Origin: Candidatus Poribacteria bacterium
GTDB lineage: Bacteria; Poribacteria; WGA-4E; PCPOR2b
NCBI GenBank assembly: GCA_003635265.1
Contig: PYIZ01000014.1
Coordinates: forward strand, 1 to 42,113
DNA length: 42,113 nucleotides
Direction: 5' to 3'
Shown: positions 1 to 6,944 of the stretch, piece after piece
Numbering within the stretch: the first letter of the stretch is position 1
Layout: the number at the start of each line of letters is the position of its first letter
Notes under the pieces: model-generated
What the model was told of the DNA's origin: nothing
The model's input: only the letters and a program-made list of their open reading frames with translations
Database searches by the model: none
Program-made: the position numbers and the translations under genes

Positions 1-741
1 GAAGGACAGCGTATAAAACTACCTAAAATCGGTTGGGTTCGCATGTTCCAAACACTTCGACACCTCGGCACTATCGTCAAAGTTGTCATCTCAAAGACAG
101 CTAACCGTTGGTTCGCTTCTATCCTTGTAGATACATTTACAGACGATCCTATACCTGATATTCGATGCACACCCGTTGTTGGTATTGATGTAGGTATCAA
201 GCACCTTGCAGTTACTTCCGAAGGTGTCTATTACGAAAATCCAAAAGCCTTAAAACGTTATGAGCGCAAGCTAAAACGGTTGCAACGTCAGTTAAGCAGG
301 CGAAAGAAAGGCAGTAGCAATTGGCGTAAAACGAAAGCCAAGATTGCCAAGCTGCACTACCGAATCACCTGTATCCGACAAGACGCCCAACATAAGGCAA
401 CAACGGGTATCATCAACGGTGCAAGTCGAATTGGGATTGAGTCACTTAACGTTGCAGGTATGTTAAAGAATCATCGACTTGCAAAGGCATTATCGGACGC
501 TTCGTTGTCAAGTTTCCTATCTATGATCAAATACAAATCAGAACGGATAGGCGTTAAGATTGTAGAGGCAGATACATTCTACCCGTCCAGTAAGACTTGT
601 TCAGCTTGTGGTACAGCTGATAGTGATTTATCCTTGTCAGATAGGACATACCATTGCAGGGTGTGTGGTCATACACAAGACAGAGATCTAAACGCTGCAA
701 TTAACCTTAAAAACGTCGCCATGGGGCACACGGAGACTTAA
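1..741 (+). CDS. tnpB: IS200/IS605-type TnpB RNA-guided nuclease, 5' end cut by window
   Basis: The reading frame is open from the first base (EGQRIKLPKIGWVR precedes the first in-window ATG at 43), so the true start lies to the left. The RuvC-like residues are all present: Asp at 187-189 in GIDVGIKHLAV, Glu at 439-441 in RIGIESLNV, and Asp at 685-687 in QDRDLNAAINL. The four-cysteine zinc ribbon (CSACG ... CRVCG) sits between the last two. TnpB proteins of this family are RNA-guided DNA endonucleases that use a guide transcribed from the element's right end. No tnpA transposase is in view; it could lie upstream or be absent. The C-terminal catalytic half is intact, with no frameshift or stop, so this copy may be functional. 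The coding 3' end runs into a structured right end shared with two smaller elements in the window. Confidence 0.93.
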   Translation, partial: EGQRIKLPKIGWVRMFQTLRHLGTIVKVVISKTANRWFASILVDTFTDDPIPDIRCTPVVGIDVGIKHLAVTSEGVYYENPKALKRYERKLKRLQRQLSRRKKGSSNWRKTKAKIAKLHYRITCIRQDAQHKATTGIINGASRIGIESLNVAGMLKNHRLAKALSDASLSSFLSMIKYKSERIGVKIVEADTFYPSSKTCSACGTADSDLSLSDRTYHCRVCGHTQDRDLNAAINLKNVAMGHTET

Positions 742-882
742 AACGCTTGTGGAGATTTGGTAAGTCCTCACCTGCAACACGAGGCAAGAATCGTTGAAGC
801 AGGAAGATAGCATGGAGATGATACAATGTCTACCAATAAGTCTATTAAGAATCCCAATGTTTCAACTTTGGGAGCAGTCAAT
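738..882 (+). ncRNA. Putative TnpB guide-RNA (reRNA/omega-RNA) scaffold at the tnpB 3' end
   Basis: TnpB guide RNAs normally cover the 3' end of tnpB and the element's right end, with the guide read from flanking DNA. This segment starts with TTAAAACGCTTGTGGAG, 17 nt that overlap the tnpB stop and recur exactly in both non-autonomous elements. It continues with GTAAG, a CCTC/GAGG stem where the other copies have a CCACA/TGTGG stem, and then GTTGAAGCA against GTCGAAGCA or ATCGAAGCA. It ends in the terminal hairpin. The guide would start at 883 (CATACTTCTTGGATATGTAC). Assignment is by family knowledge plus this conservation; the RNA ends are inferred. Confidence 0.6.
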
Positions 883-959
883 CATACTTCTTGGATATGT
901 ACGGAGAAGGTGGCTGAGAGAAGCGGAATTTAGGTAACGCATAAGAGGAGACAACACCG

Positions 960-1922
960 ATGATTCGCGTGATCAAGCCAGAGGGTTTCGGCAATATCCA
1001 GTTAGAAAACGCACCCATCCCGGAGATCAACAGCCGTCAAGTTTTGGTGCGGACGGAACGGACGTTGATTAGCCGTGGTTCGGAACTGTTTCGTCGTTAT
1101 ATCAGTGAGGAAACCCTTCCGCATTCGATAATGGGATATTCCCTTACAGGCATTGTCGAGAAGGTTGGAGCCGACGTTACAGAGTATCAGATTGGTCAAC
1201 GGGTGATGGCCGCTGCACCTCATGCACAATATGTTGTTGGCGATGCGGACTCAACGCGGGGGCATTTAGTCCCACTCCCCGATGATGTTTCTTTCGAGGC
1301 AGGAACATTTCTCCTGCTTTCGACAGAAGCGACGGCGTGGGCAGCGTCGTCAGGGGCACAGGCGGGAGATACGATTGTCATTCTGGGACAGGGCGTTGTG
1401 GGCAGCTTGATGCTGCAGATCTTGCGCGGGTATGATCCTGCTAGAATCATCACGGTTGATGGGCTATCGTTGCGTTGTCAGCTCTCAAAGGAATTGGGGG
1501 CGGAGGCCGTGATTAATGCTTCGGAAGAGGATCCCGTTGAAGCGGTGCATCGCTTAACCGACGGCAAAGGCGCAGATCTTGTCGTGGATTGTGTTGGCGG
1601 ACATGCAGGTGTCAAGTCGTTTGATCAGGCGCAGGATATGGTGCGCACGGGAGGCACGCTTCAGCTAATCGCGTTATATCAGGGGGAACCGTTGCCGTTG
1701 CATTCATCGAAGATTATGAGTAAGCGGCTTGTGGCAGGTATTCTCGTCGACGAACCGCTCTCACAAACTGCGTTTCGCGCGCTGGAGAAGATTCGCACTG
1801 GAAAGATTCAAACCGATCGGATGATCACTCACCGCTTTCCATACGAGCAAGCAAAAGAAGCGTTTGATTTCTTGTGGAACACGCCGGGTGAAGCGCTTGC
1901 GGTCTTGTTGGTTTGGCGGTAA
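960..1922 (+). CDS. MDR-superfamily (zinc-type alcohol dehydrogenase-like) oxidoreductase
   Basis: A 320-residue medium-chain dehydrogenase. The N-terminal GroES-like domain (about 1-120) contains ISRGSELFRRY and GYSLTGIVEKVGADV. The Rossmann domain (about 125-270) carries the NAD(P) motif ILGQGVVGSLMLQ and KGADLVVDCVGG. The usual catalytic-zinc GHE motif and the four-cysteine structural zinc loop are not visible, so a zinc-independent or BchC/threonine-dehydrogenase-like subgroup is possible. Substrate cannot be told. The ATG at 960 follows AGGAG at 946-950. The gene is alone, 78 bp after the tnpB element's right end, and converges on rsmE. Confidence 0.85.
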   Translation: MIRVIKPEGFGNIQLENAPIPEINSRQVLVRTERTLISRGSELFRRYISEETLPHSIMGYSLTGIVEKVGADVTEYQIGQRVMAAAPHAQYVVGDADSTRGHLVPLPDDVSFEAGTFLLLSTEATAWAASSGAQAGDTIVILGQGVVGSLMLQILRGYDPARIITVDGLSLRCQLSKELGAEAVINASEEDPVEAVHRLTDGKGADLVVDCVGGHAGVKSFDQAQDMVRTGGTLQLIALYQGEPLPLHSSKIMSKRLVAGILVDEPLSQTAFRALEKIRTGKIQTDRMITHRFPYEQAKEAFDFLWNTPGEALAVLLVWR

Positions 1923-1957
1923 TCATCAATTTCTTATTGATACAAGGTATGTGATGT

Positions 1958-2680
1958 TTACTTGAACTCATACATCACTGATGCCACGCCAACGATTGCA
2001 GCGGTTTCCGTGCGCAAGATGTTGTCACCAAACGTTGCAGATACGCAGCCGTTTTGAAGTGCCAACCCTACCTCTTCGTCTGTAAATCCCCCTTCGGGTC
2101 CTACAAAAAGCCCCACTGATTTTGCCTCTCCATGATTTCGTAGTATTTCCTTAAGCCCCTGCCGTCTTTCGCCCTCCCACAACAGAATTAACAGATCCAA
2201 GTGGTCTACCCTTCCGAGGCACTCTTCAAGCCCTTGAGGCGCAAATACGTGTGCAAAATGGAGACGTTTACACTGTTTGGCAGCTTCGTTTGCGATTCGT
2301 TGCCAGCGTACCGTCCGTTTCTCCTGAACGACCGATTTCGGTATTGAACGTTGACAGATCATCGGCACGATTTCATTCACACCAATTTCGGTCGTTTTCT
2401 GCACGATTAGATCCATCTTGTCAAATTTCGGCAAGCCTTGAAATAGGGTGATATACGGTGGGGTGTGTGGGTGAAACTGGTGTTGGAGGATTTTCGCCTG
2501 TAGCGGGGAGGTGCGGGTATCACAGAGCGAGGCGATATAGCGGTTGCCCTCTCCGTCAAAGACTTCGACTTGGTCGCTAGCCTTCAGGCGCAGTACATTG
2601 AGTAGGTGATGTCGCTCGGAGTCGCTGATATGGATGGTGTCTTTGGAGATTTGCGGCGTTGAAACATAACAACTGTGCAT
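1958..2680 (-). CDS. rsmE: 16S rRNA (uracil(1498)-N(3))-methyltransferase RsmE
   Basis: A 240-residue SPOUT-class RNA methyltransferase, the usual length for RsmE. The N-terminal PUA-like part contains ISDSERHHLLNVLRL and EVFDGEGNRY. The catalytic part has QGLPKFDKMDLIVQKTTEIG, IANEAAKQCKR, the SAM-binding knot motif FVGPEGGFTDEEV and the C-terminal GDNILRTETAAIVGV. It methylates U1498 of 16S rRNA in the assembled 30S subunit. It lies 44 bp downstream of cvpA and is probably the last gene of that run. Upstream of its ATG no strong Shine-Dalgarno is visible. Confidence 0.95.
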   Translation of the reverse strand: MHSCYVSTPQISKDTIHISDSERHHLLNVLRLKASDQVEVFDGEGNRYIASLCDTRTSPLQAKILQHQFHPHTPPYITLFQGLPKFDKMDLIVQKTTEIGVNEIVPMICQRSIPKSVVQEKRTVRWQRIANEAAKQCKRLHFAHVFAPQGLEECLGRVDHLDLLILLWEGERRQGLKEILRNHGEAKSVGLFVGPEGGFTDEEVGLALQNGCVSATFGDNILRTETAAIVGVASVMYEFK

Positions 2681-2724
2681 GGATCGGTTCTACCGGGGAT
2701 TAGTGTGCGCTGAAGAATTGCCCT

Positions 2725-3219
2725 TTACATCGGTCCGAAATGCTCTTTAATTGTCTTCTCCCCAAAGTCGAAAACTTGCATAGCAATCTCTAAGAGATCG
2801 GGCCCAAAACGAGAATTGGCAACGGCTTGTTTGGCTTCCTCTCCACCGAAGCGATCCAACAACAAGAGAAAACCTCCAATCAAGATAGCACTAGATACCA
2901 CCCCAAAAGCGCCTCCGATAATGTGGTTGACCCATCCTAAGACACCACGCTCTACGACCTTCTGAATGTGACTAAACACCATATCAATCACAATGCTCAC
3001 AGCGGCGACGATAGCGATAATACTAATCCACTTGGCGAGCGGCTCCTGCTTTATGAAACGGAGGAGGAAGGGGGTTACATCTTGCCAGACTTGGCTAGCG
3101 ACGAACGCACCAGCAGACAGAGCAGCAATTCCCCAGACGCTTCGCGTAAAGCCCGCCCGCAGGCAGCTCAAGCCACCCACGCCAGCAACGATCACGATAG
3201 CAATATCAAGTTTTCCCAT
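2725..3219 (-). CDS. CvpA-family inner-membrane protein
   Basis: A 164-residue protein with about four hydrophobic helices, starting LDIAIVIVAGVGGLSCLRAGF, with GIAALSAGAFVASQVW, ISIIAIVAAVSIVIDMVF and IGGAFGVVSSAILIGGFLLLL further on. The pattern of an N-terminal helix, then R-G-F/S-R, then a G-x-hydrophobic helix is that of CvpA (named for colicin V production in E. coli), a widespread membrane protein whose exact role is unclear. The start is supported by AGGAGG upstream of the ATG. It follows the TPR-protease gene after 11 bp and precedes rsmE, so the three are probably cotranscribed. Confidence 0.85.
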   Translation of the reverse strand: MGKLDIAIVIVAGVGGLSCLRAGFTRSVWGIAALSAGAFVASQVWQDVTPFLLRFIKQEPLAKWISIIAIVAAVSIVIDMVFSHIQKVVERGVLGWVNHIIGGAFGVVSSAILIGGFLLLLDRFGGEEAKQAVANSRFGPDLLEIAMQVFDFGEKTIKEHFGPM

Positions 3220-3230
3220 GACTCATCCTC

Positions 3231-4334
3231 CTAGAGGGAGATGCAATGCTCCACGTTTGAAGTGACGACAACCTCTTCCTCTGTTTTCCCGAACGCCTCT
3301 TGAAATGCAACATCCGTCGATTCTCCGTCACAGAGGTGTTTAAGAACATCCCGGATCGCAGCAAAACCGAACTGTTGTATCAGGTATTTGGTGATTGCGT
3401 AAGACTGGAGGTATGCTAAACGGCGTTGCTTATCTGGAAAGCTCCGAAACGGTTTTTGCAGGAGGTGGAGAGGTACGAGACGTTTATCCCGACTTGCCTG
3501 TTGTAACTGCATCTTCTCAGAGTTCATCAACGGGCGCGCAATAAATTGAGCGAGTCCTTCGTCAAGCCAGTTGGGACATCGCCCCTGCGCTAGCAAGTTA
3601 ACGAGGAGATGCGTCCATTCGTGGCGGATGACTGCGTATAAAACGCCGATACTGGAATCGCTATAGGGACGGTAAGTCAGCCGAATACTCCCATTATCAT
3701 AGCAGGCAACCGCCCACTGCGGGAGGGAAGCATCCGAAAACAGTGTGCGATTTCCAACTTCAACTGGAGCTGTTGTGCTGTATGCCGACGTTGCAAATTG
3801 TGACATATCCATTTGCTTAACATCTTCAATAAAAACAGGAACTTTGTACCGCGGATGGCATTCAAAAATTTTGCCAACCTCATGATAGGTGTGTTCGATG
3901 ATTTGGGATACGATCAATAATACATTCTGTGGGATTGTGCGTCCCCCGGTGAGCGTGAAGAATTCGTGTTCGATTGTGGGAATGCTTCGTTGAACTGCAC
4001 CGGTTGGCTCATGTTTATCGGTGGTATCAAGGGCTAGATTTAGTTCATCGGTTAAGCTATCATAAACACTTTTCTCTTCGAGAATGCGTTCCTTGCGGCG
4101 AAGGGCGGTTGGATAACCGGGGCGTAGTCTTAGTGCAGTCTCCAGCGATTCAATCGCCTGATTCCAGCAGCCCAGCTTTTCATACGCCTTTGCCAAGTCC
4201 GCATACGCCTCCACACACATCGGGTCGATTTCTAAGCCCGCCAGATAACATTCAACGGCTTGGGCATAGCAGACTTGCCGATAAAGGTTTGCAGCGCGGT
4301 TAAAATGGGCGAAAGCAGCTTGTCTCTGACTCAT
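3231..4334 (-). CDS. TPR protein with gluzincin (peptidase MA-like) metalloprotease domain
   Basis: A 367-residue protein without a signal peptide. Residues about 5-110 are tetratricopeptide repeats (AHFNRAANLYRQ, AYADLAKAYEKLGCWNQAIE). The C-terminal half has a zinc protease signature, RHEWTHLLVN (HEXXH), followed by CPNWLDEGLAQFIA, whose Glu is the expected third zinc ligand of gluzincins. This fold matches the 'peptidase MA-like' group often annotated only as TPR proteins. Its target is unknown. First gene of a likely operon with cvpA and rsmE. No clear Shine-Dalgarno precedes the ATG, and a 9-bp inverted repeat lies 50 bp upstream. Confidence 0.8.
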   Translation of the reverse strand: MSQRQAAFAHFNRAANLYRQVCYAQAVECYLAGLEIDPMCVEAYADLAKAYEKLGCWNQAIESLETALRLRPGYPTALRRKERILEEKSVYDSLTDELNLALDTTDKHEPTGAVQRSIPTIEHEFFTLTGGRTIPQNVLLIVSQIIEHTYHEVGKIFECHPRYKVPVFIEDVKQMDMSQFATSAYSTTAPVEVGNRTLFSDASLPQWAVACYDNGSIRLTYRPYSDSSIGVLYAVIRHEWTHLLVNLLAQGRCPNWLDEGLAQFIARPLMNSEKMQLQQASRDKRLVPLHLLQKPFRSFPDKQRRLAYLQSYAITKYLIQQFGFAAIRDVLKHLCDGESTDVAFQEAFGKTEEEVVVTSNVEHCISL

Positions 4335-4383
4335 GGGTAGAATTGGCTCAGGGGTTCATTAAAATCGTAGTATTGGGGTTCTA

Positions 4384-4417
4384 CCGTGCTGTAATTTGCA
4401 CAATAGGAACAGCACGG
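4384..4417. repeat. 9-bp inverted repeat upstream of the TPR-protease gene
   Basis: CCGTGCTGT at 4384-4392 and ACAGCACGG at 4409-4417 are perfect inverted copies around a 16-nt loop. It lies 50-83 bp upstream of the minus-strand start at 4334 and is not followed by a T-run on either strand, so it may be an operator or leader hairpin rather than a terminator. Function is unknown. Confidence 0.5.
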
Positions 4418-4463
4418 CAGAGCGTGTCTACGATTAGCAACTTGTGTTATTATACCTTAGACA

Positions 4464-4798
4464 ATTGACCGCTCCCAAAGTTGAAACATTGGGATTCTTA
4501 CTGAGAATCACTTTGTCTCTCCTTTGAGAGTTTTTAACGGACTTACGGGTGTACCCCTAACGGCACCCCTGCCGTATACTTGCTTCGACGAAACGTGCCA
4601 CAAATACTGTGGTCTTACCGTCTCTCCACAAGCGTTTTAACGTCTTGGCGTGTCCCGCCACGACGGTATACATTTTTGGACTTGGTTATCGTCCTGATAT
4701 GTGGCTTGGCTAGCCACCCGTCCAATCCTTCCCTCCCACTGAAGGGAACGGGAGACCTTTGAAGGCTCAAAGGGTGAGATTCTCCCGCTTTTGGACGC
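4464..4798 (-). ncRNA. Putative structured guide-RNA-like transcript of element A
   Basis: A sigma70-like promoter (4805-4834) would start a roughly 335-nt RNA near 4798. The minus-strand RNA can form successive hairpins: GGGAGA/TCTCCC enclosing CCTTTGA/TCAAAGG; TTGGAC/GTCCAA enclosing GTGGCT/AGCCAC; TGGCG/CGCCA with CGTC/GACG; CCACA/TGTGG; GGGTG/CACCC; CTCTC/GAGAG; and the terminal CCCAA/TTGGG hairpin. The 3' part resembles the tnpB guide scaffold. A guide read from the flank would start TGTCTAAGGTATAATAACAC (minus strand, from 4463). Structure and promoter are seen by eye; function as a TnpB guide is inferred. Confidence 0.5.
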
Positions 4799-4804
4799 AC
4801 TAAA

Positions 4805-4834
4805 ATTATACCATACTTTTGCTAAGAAAATCAC
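4805..4834 (-). promoter_or_regulatory. Sigma70-like promoter inside element A
   Basis: On the minus strand GTGATT, an 18-nt spacer, then TATAAT (4805-4810). The -10 box and the spacer are identical in element B, where the -35 is TTGATT. It fires toward the structured part and the right end of the element. Confidence 0.55.
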
Positions 4835-4904
4835 GCAAAATTACGCCGTTTGACCCAACGCTAAAGCAGTGGGATTGTTTCCAGAATTTTCAAAATTCAA
4901 ATAG

Positions 4905-4953
4905 AAAAAAACCGCATCCCTCTCTCCGCTTGATGGCGGCAAGAAAAATGCGG
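4905..4953 (-). terminator. Rho-independent terminator after the sigma/FHA operon
   Basis: On the minus strand CCGCAT (4948-4953) pairs with ATGCGG (4912-4917), with a nested CCGC/GCGG hairpin inside, and is followed at once by seven Ts (4905-4911). It lies about 90 bp past the FHA gene stop at 5045. Element A begins only 11 bp beyond it. Confidence 0.75.
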
Positions 4954-5044
4954 TATGTAATAATAGGTGGCATATTATGTATGCCCGAACCTATTTGTTT
5001 ATTTCCATTGCACTGCATCACGAAATCGCAGACCGATTCATCGA

Positions 5045-6148
5045 CTAAATATGTTCAATAGCTACGACTTCACAGACAATTTCACTGAACCCAATGCACA
5101 TCCTTGGTTCAACGACGGTTGGTTCCTCTATACGGAAACCATCGACGTAAGTCCCGTTTTTGCTACCGAGATCGGTAACATAGACCTCGCCGTTTTTCAG
5201 ATTAAACCGAGCATGCAGACGGGAGAGTGTTCCTGTTGAATCAGCAAATTTGATTTGCGCCGCTCCGCTGCGTCCTACTGTCATCTCCTTGAAGTGGACC
5301 CAGTGAACCTGTCCGACATCGGGCCCCTCTACAACCTCAAAGGAGACACCAAGGACACTGGCATCCCGCCGAAACGCAGTCACTTCAAGCACCTGTCCGC
5401 CAATTTGGACCCTAGAGGCGACATGAAGTAGTGTTGGCTCAGTAATCTTAGCACCATCGACGGATGTGCCGCTATTGGTGTCAAGATTTGTGATCAGCAG
5501 CTCGTCGTCGTCGACGGTGAGTAACGCATGATGCTGTGATACAGCGGTGTTGGTATCTAACGGGACGGCTGCTTCCTCTCCATATCCGATAATCATAGGT
5601 TGGAAAGAGACATCATACTCACGTCCGGCTTCGTCGCCCTGCACAACCTTCAATTTCAGGTAACACGCCTCTACTGGAGACGTTGCTGATCCGACCTTTT
5701 CACTGTCAAGGATGACCGTCTCATTAAGCGGATCCATCTCTTCAGGAATTGGCGGCGGCAGATCACCGGAAACATGTGGTAAGGCAAGTTCACTATCACT
5801 TCCGACCAGATCCGGGCTGTAAGCTGGCTGCAAGCCGAGTTCATCGCCTGACGGTGCCGCATCTTCCGCAACATCACGACCAATCAGCTTCATCAAATTG
5901 TTAGCGATGCGTCGTTTTGCTCCAGGAAGCGGGGTGACGTTTTCTCTTTCCTCAAAACGGTGATGCGCAAAATCGACGAGCTCTTTCAAAGGGTCCAATT
6001 CTGGATATTGCTCGCTCGCTTTTAACAGCCGGGTTTGCTTGCGGGATAGACTTTCTCCCCGGATTCTGCGTGTATGAACCTCTAGCATCTCCGCTTTTCT
6101 TGCTTCATCTTTACTGAAATTTTGTGTTGCTTTTTTCCAAAATTTCAT
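5045..6148 (-). CDS. Two-FHA-domain protein, possible partner of the adjacent ECF sigma factor
   Basis: A 367-residue cytoplasmic protein. Residues 1-90 are helical and charged (SRKQTRLLKASEQYPELDPL, then LPGAKRRIANNLMKLIG), a layout like the sigma-binding N-domain of anti-sigma factors but without the zinc-binding His/Cys. Two FHA domains follow. FHA1 (about 163-258) keeps SQHHALL and NSGTSVDG but has GY where the phosphothreonine-contacting GR should be. FHA2 (about 267-363) is canonical: VGRSG, LSRLHARF, GSKNGTYVDG. A linker Thr in PLNETVILD (about 144) could be a kinase target, as in GarA-like proteins. The gene follows the sigma gene after 16 bp. FHA is certain; the anti-sigma idea is inference. 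Confidence 0.85.
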   Translation of the reverse strand: MKFWKKATQNFSKDEARKAEMLEVHTRRIRGESLSRKQTRLLKASEQYPELDPLKELVDFAHHRFEERENVTPLPGAKRRIANNLMKLIGRDVAEDAAPSGDELGLQPAYSPDLVGSDSELALPHVSGDLPPPIPEEMDPLNETVILDSEKVGSATSPVEACYLKLKVVQGDEAGREYDVSFQPMIIGYGEEAAVPLDTNTAVSQHHALLTVDDDELLITNLDTNSGTSVDGAKITEPTLLHVASRVQIGGQVLEVTAFRRDASVLGVSFEVVEGPDVGQVHWVHFKEMTVGRSGAAQIKFADSTGTLSRLHARFNLKNGEVYVTDLGSKNGTYVDGFRIEEPTVVEPRMCIGFSEIVCEVVAIEHI

Positions 6149-6164
6149 ATTATCCCCCTAATCA

Positions 6165-6773
6165 TTAAACCCATTTTAGACCCTTTCTGGTAAGAATTTG
6201 GCGCAACTCCTCTGTGCAACGGAAGATCCAGATTTTCACGGTTCCTTCCTTACGTTGGAGCGTCTGCGAAATCTCGGCAATACTACACCCCTCCAGATGG
6301 CGTAGAATCCAAGCAACCCGGTGATTCGGCTTTTTCACCATCTGGAGTGCCCATTCAAGAATCTCTTGAGCTTCTCGGGATTCGACCTGTTTTTCAGGCG
6401 TTGGTCGCTGGTCTTGGTATTCAACAAGTGGCAATTCAGATTCATCCTCCATGCTTAAAAGTGCTTCGCGAATTCTTTCTTTTTTGCGGATAGCATCAAT
6501 TATTGTATTTTTTGCAACAACATTCAACCACGCTTGAAAACTACCTTGAACAGTATCCCACTTCCCGATCTTCTGCCACACTTTCATAAAGATATCTAAG
6601 GATATTTCCTCCGTATCCTGATGATTGCATAGCATTCGATATGTTTTACTATAAACCCAGTTGTAATGTTTATCAAACAACGATCTAAAGGCAGCCTCGT
6701 TCCCAGCCTTTGTTAACGTTGCTAGTTGTGTATCTTCTTGATCCGATAGGTCATCGATCATTTTATCTGTCAC
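6165..6773 (-). CDS. ECF-type RNA polymerase sigma factor
   Basis: A 202-residue sigma70-family protein with only regions 2 and 4. Region 2 (about 28-98) includes LFDKHYNWVYSKTYRMLCN, DIFMKVWQKIGKWDT and FQAWLNVVAKNTIIDAIRK. Region 4 (about 147-197) has the helix-turn-helix VAWILRHLEGCSIAEISQTL with GTVKIWIFRCTEELR. The linker is acidic. Translation most likely starts at GTG 6773, eight bases after GGAGG. It is the first gene of a two-gene unit with the FHA protein. The regulon is unknown. A GGAAC..GTC pair about 90 bp upstream could be a self-recognised promoter, but this is weak. Confidence 0.93.
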   Translation of the reverse strand: MTDKMIDDLSDQEDTQLATLTKAGNEAAFRSLFDKHYNWVYSKTYRMLCNHQDTEEISLDIFMKVWQKIGKWDTVQGSFQAWLNVVAKNTIIDAIRKKERIREALLSMEDESELPLVEYQDQRPTPEKQVESREAQEILEWALQMVKKPNHRVAWILRHLEGCSIAEISQTLQRKEGTVKIWIFRCTEELRQILTRKGLKWV

Positions 6774-6862
6774 AGTAGGCGCCTCCTTGTCCCTATCGTT
6801 TCCAAGATCGTATTATCCTAAACGTTATCAGGGGAGAATCTGTTTCAGAAATTATCAAGTTT

Positions 6863-6884
6863 GACTAAAAGTTCTAAAAGTTCC
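6863..6884 (-). promoter_or_regulatory. Possible ECF-type autoregulatory promoter
   Basis: The minus strand reads GGAAC, 14 nt, then GTC, including a tandem 9-mer GAACTTTTA. GGAAC and GTC are common -35 and -10 cores of ECF sigma promoters, but the spacer is about one base short and the region is AT-rich, so this is only a candidate. Confidence 0.25.
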
Positions 6885-6944
6885 AAATCGTTGAAAGATT
6901 CAATGGACGAAATTTGGTACAACCTGAGACGTAAAAGCAGAATT

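Larger units (their letters stand above)
1..882 (+). mobile_element. IS200/IS605-family element, right portion with tnpB
   Basis: The right boundary is set by comparison with two other elements. The string from AAGAATCCCAATG to GGGAGCAGTCAAT, ending at 882, recurs at the ends of the elements at 4464-4893 and 32534-32959, and sequences diverge immediately after GTCAAT. The end contains the imperfect hairpin CCCAATGTTTCAACTTTGGG, the kind of subterminal palindrome that IS200/IS605 transposases recognise. There is no terminal inverted repeat or target duplication, as expected for this family. The left end lies outside the window. Confidence 0.85.
4464..4893 (-). mobile_element. Non-autonomous IS200/IS605-like element, copy A
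   Basis: About 430 bp, on the minus strand relative to tnpB. It aligns almost end to end with the plus-strand element at 32534-32959. The left end begins at TTGAAAA (plus-strand 4887-4893) followed by TCTGGAAACAATCCCA and the hairpin at 4854-4873. The right end stops at 4464 with the same hairpin and GTCAAT as the tnpB element. It has no transposase or tnpB gene. Its interior keeps 17 nt identical to the tnpB stop region (4624-4640) plus a weaker match on both sides, so it is either an internal-deletion derivative of the tnpB element or a satellite that captured its 3' end. Confidence 0.85.
4335..5044. other. Gene-free interval between the TPR-protease gene and the FHA gene
   Basis: About 710 bases hold no credible protein gene. 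They contain an inverted repeat (4384-4417), the complete 430-bp non-autonomous tnpB-related element (4464-4893) and a minus-strand terminator (4905-4953). Short reading frames inside the element are discussed among the rejected items. Confidence 0.8.

Noticed and set aside
1922..1957. ATCAAT...ATTGAT hairpin between the dehydrogenase and rsmE genes as a bidirectional terminator
   Set aside because: Six AT-rich base pairs without a T-run are too weak to support the call.
4615..4800. Short minus-strand frame in element A and its counterpart in element B (32629-32808) that share SPVPFS, EGLD-WL-KP and RRGGTRQDVKTLVE
   Set aside because: They could encode a 60-residue peptide, and three small length differences together restore the frame, so I kept an open mind. 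But the start codons are in different frames at the 5' end, the ATG in B coincides with the predicted transcript start and has no ribosome-binding site, and the changed bases preserve stems. Structured RNA is the better reading.
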